A stretch of DNA of 64,000 nt from Cellvibrionaceae bacterium (GTDB taxonomy: Bacteria > Pseudomonadota > Gammaproteobacteria > Pseudomonadales > Cellvibrionaceae), in assembly GCA_024707385.1 (NCBI GenBank), contig JANPZW010000001.1, forward strand, positions 62,001 through 126,000, written 5' to 3'. Every line of letters begins with the position of its first letter. Position 1 is the stretch's first letter. The notes under the pieces were generated by a model, which was not told the origin of the DNA, ran no database searches, and saw only the letters and a program-made list of their open reading frames with translations. The position numbers were made by a program, and so were the translations under genes. Below are positions 63,602-64,000 of the stretch, in pieces.

Positions 63602-64000
63602 CTATTGCGAAAAGTCCTGTGCAGCGGCTTTGGATACTTTCACCTTGGCGTAACCAATTCCACGGGGCTTTTCATCTGGCACTAAATAGCGCAGGTCGCG
63701 AAACTCAACAATCCAACTGTCATCCGTTTCTTTGACGATCCAATAAGGAAAACGCATCCACTGAATAAAGCCTTTAATGGATTCGTCGGTCATGGCGGCT
63801 TGTACGATCGTATCGGGTGCAACTCGGGGAATCTCGATATGGCGACCGTCGTCGGTGATTACGCGGTAAAAAGATTCGTGCACTGTTACTAAACGATGGC
63901 GAAAAGGATTGCCGGGCGTGGGGTTGGCTTGCACCACCAAAGGTGGTTCACCGCTGCTGTGATATTCGGATTCCGCCAAGCGCGCAAGGCCATAAGCGGA
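63602..64000 (-). CDS. C-terminal part of a DUF457-type (YdjM-like) membrane protein, partial
   Basis: The frame is open to the window edge, so the 5' end is missing; about 132 residues are seen. The part present is soluble: NPTPGNPFRHRLVTVHESFYRV, FIQWMRFPYWIVKE and VEFRDLRYLVPDE. This matches the C-terminal domain of the YdjM/DUF457 'metal-dependent hydrolase' family, whose N-terminal half is membrane-embedded. Function in the family is poorly known. Confidence 0.65.
   Translation of the reverse strand, partial: SAYGLARLAESEYHSSGEPPLVVQANPTPGNPFRHRLVTVHESFYRVITDDGRHIEIPRVAPDTIVQAAMTDESIKGFIQWMRFPYWIVKETDDSWIVEFRDLRYLVPDEKPRGIGYAKVKVSKAAAQDFSQ

Overview
The window looks like chromosomal DNA of a polysaccharide-degrading gammaproteobacterium, most likely of the Cellvibrionaceae (Cellvibrio, Saccharophagus, Teredinibacter type). 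Four secreted lipoproteins carry long polyserine linkers between a lipobox and carbohydrate-active domains. There is also a FecI/FecR-TonB receptor-SapC-halogenase locus and an epsilonproteobacterial-type fumarate reductase. This assignment is inference; no rRNA, tRNA or CRISPR array was seen.

Layout. 0-3.8 kb: end of an AddB-like nuclease overlapping an AddA-like helicase/nuclease. 3.8-7.6 kb: a convergent pair, a zinc-ribbon HNH endonuclease and a two-domain DNA methyltransferase, probably a restriction-modification system. 7.8-8.9 kb: a 9-bp tandem repeat and a REP-associated tyrosine transposase (RAYT). 8.9-11.3 kb: a frameshifted small gene, a glycine-zipper membrane protein (toxin/effector candidate), YaeQ and a small lipoprotein. 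11.4-17.0 kb: a REP-like palindrome, a broken GH127 arabinofuranosidase and a large modular lipoprotein. 17.1-19.7 kb: a DUF938 methyltransferase, an esterase and a leaderless glucosaminidase. 20.1-27.7 kb: ECF sigma factor, FecR, TonB-dependent receptor, SapC and flavin-dependent halogenase. 27.8-32.3 kb: a defence patch with a decayed ATPase and an intact reverse transcriptase-nitrilase fusion (DRT type 1 architecture). 32.4-34.9 kb: three envelope/peptidoglycan genes. 35.2-39.5 kb: GH43 and feruloyl-esterase lipoproteins on the minus strand. 39.7-45.4 kb: a RAYT remnant, small lipoproteins, cold-shock genes and a leucine-rich-repeat lipoprotein. 45.5-50.1 kb: a c-type cytochrome lipoprotein and a CotH-family lipoprotein. 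50.3-54.7 kb: frdCAB followed by a UbiA-family prenyltransferase. 54.7-59.8 kb: an M20 amidohydrolase, remnants of a tandem duplication, an alginate-lyase-domain protein and an EamA transporter. 59.9-64.0 kb: a PQQ-type dehydrogenase with a DUF2231 partner, a papain-like protease with a nonsense codon, and the end of a DUF457-type protein.

A dozen or more genes are interrupted by one- or two-base indels, many in homopolymers and several in conserved housekeeping genes (addA, frdC, frdA/frdB, an EamA transporter). This pattern suggests residual sequencing or assembly errors as much as gene decay. Genes marked 'pseudogene' below may therefore be intact in the organism. Exceptions that look like real decay are the RAYT remnant, the duplicated ubiA/eamA fragments, and probably the ATPase remnant.

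The most interesting content is the defence material (RT-nitrilase fusion, dual methyltransferase plus HNH nuclease), the glycine-zipper locus, the leaderless glucosaminidase, and an alginate-lyase domain fused to an unrecognised N-terminal domain.
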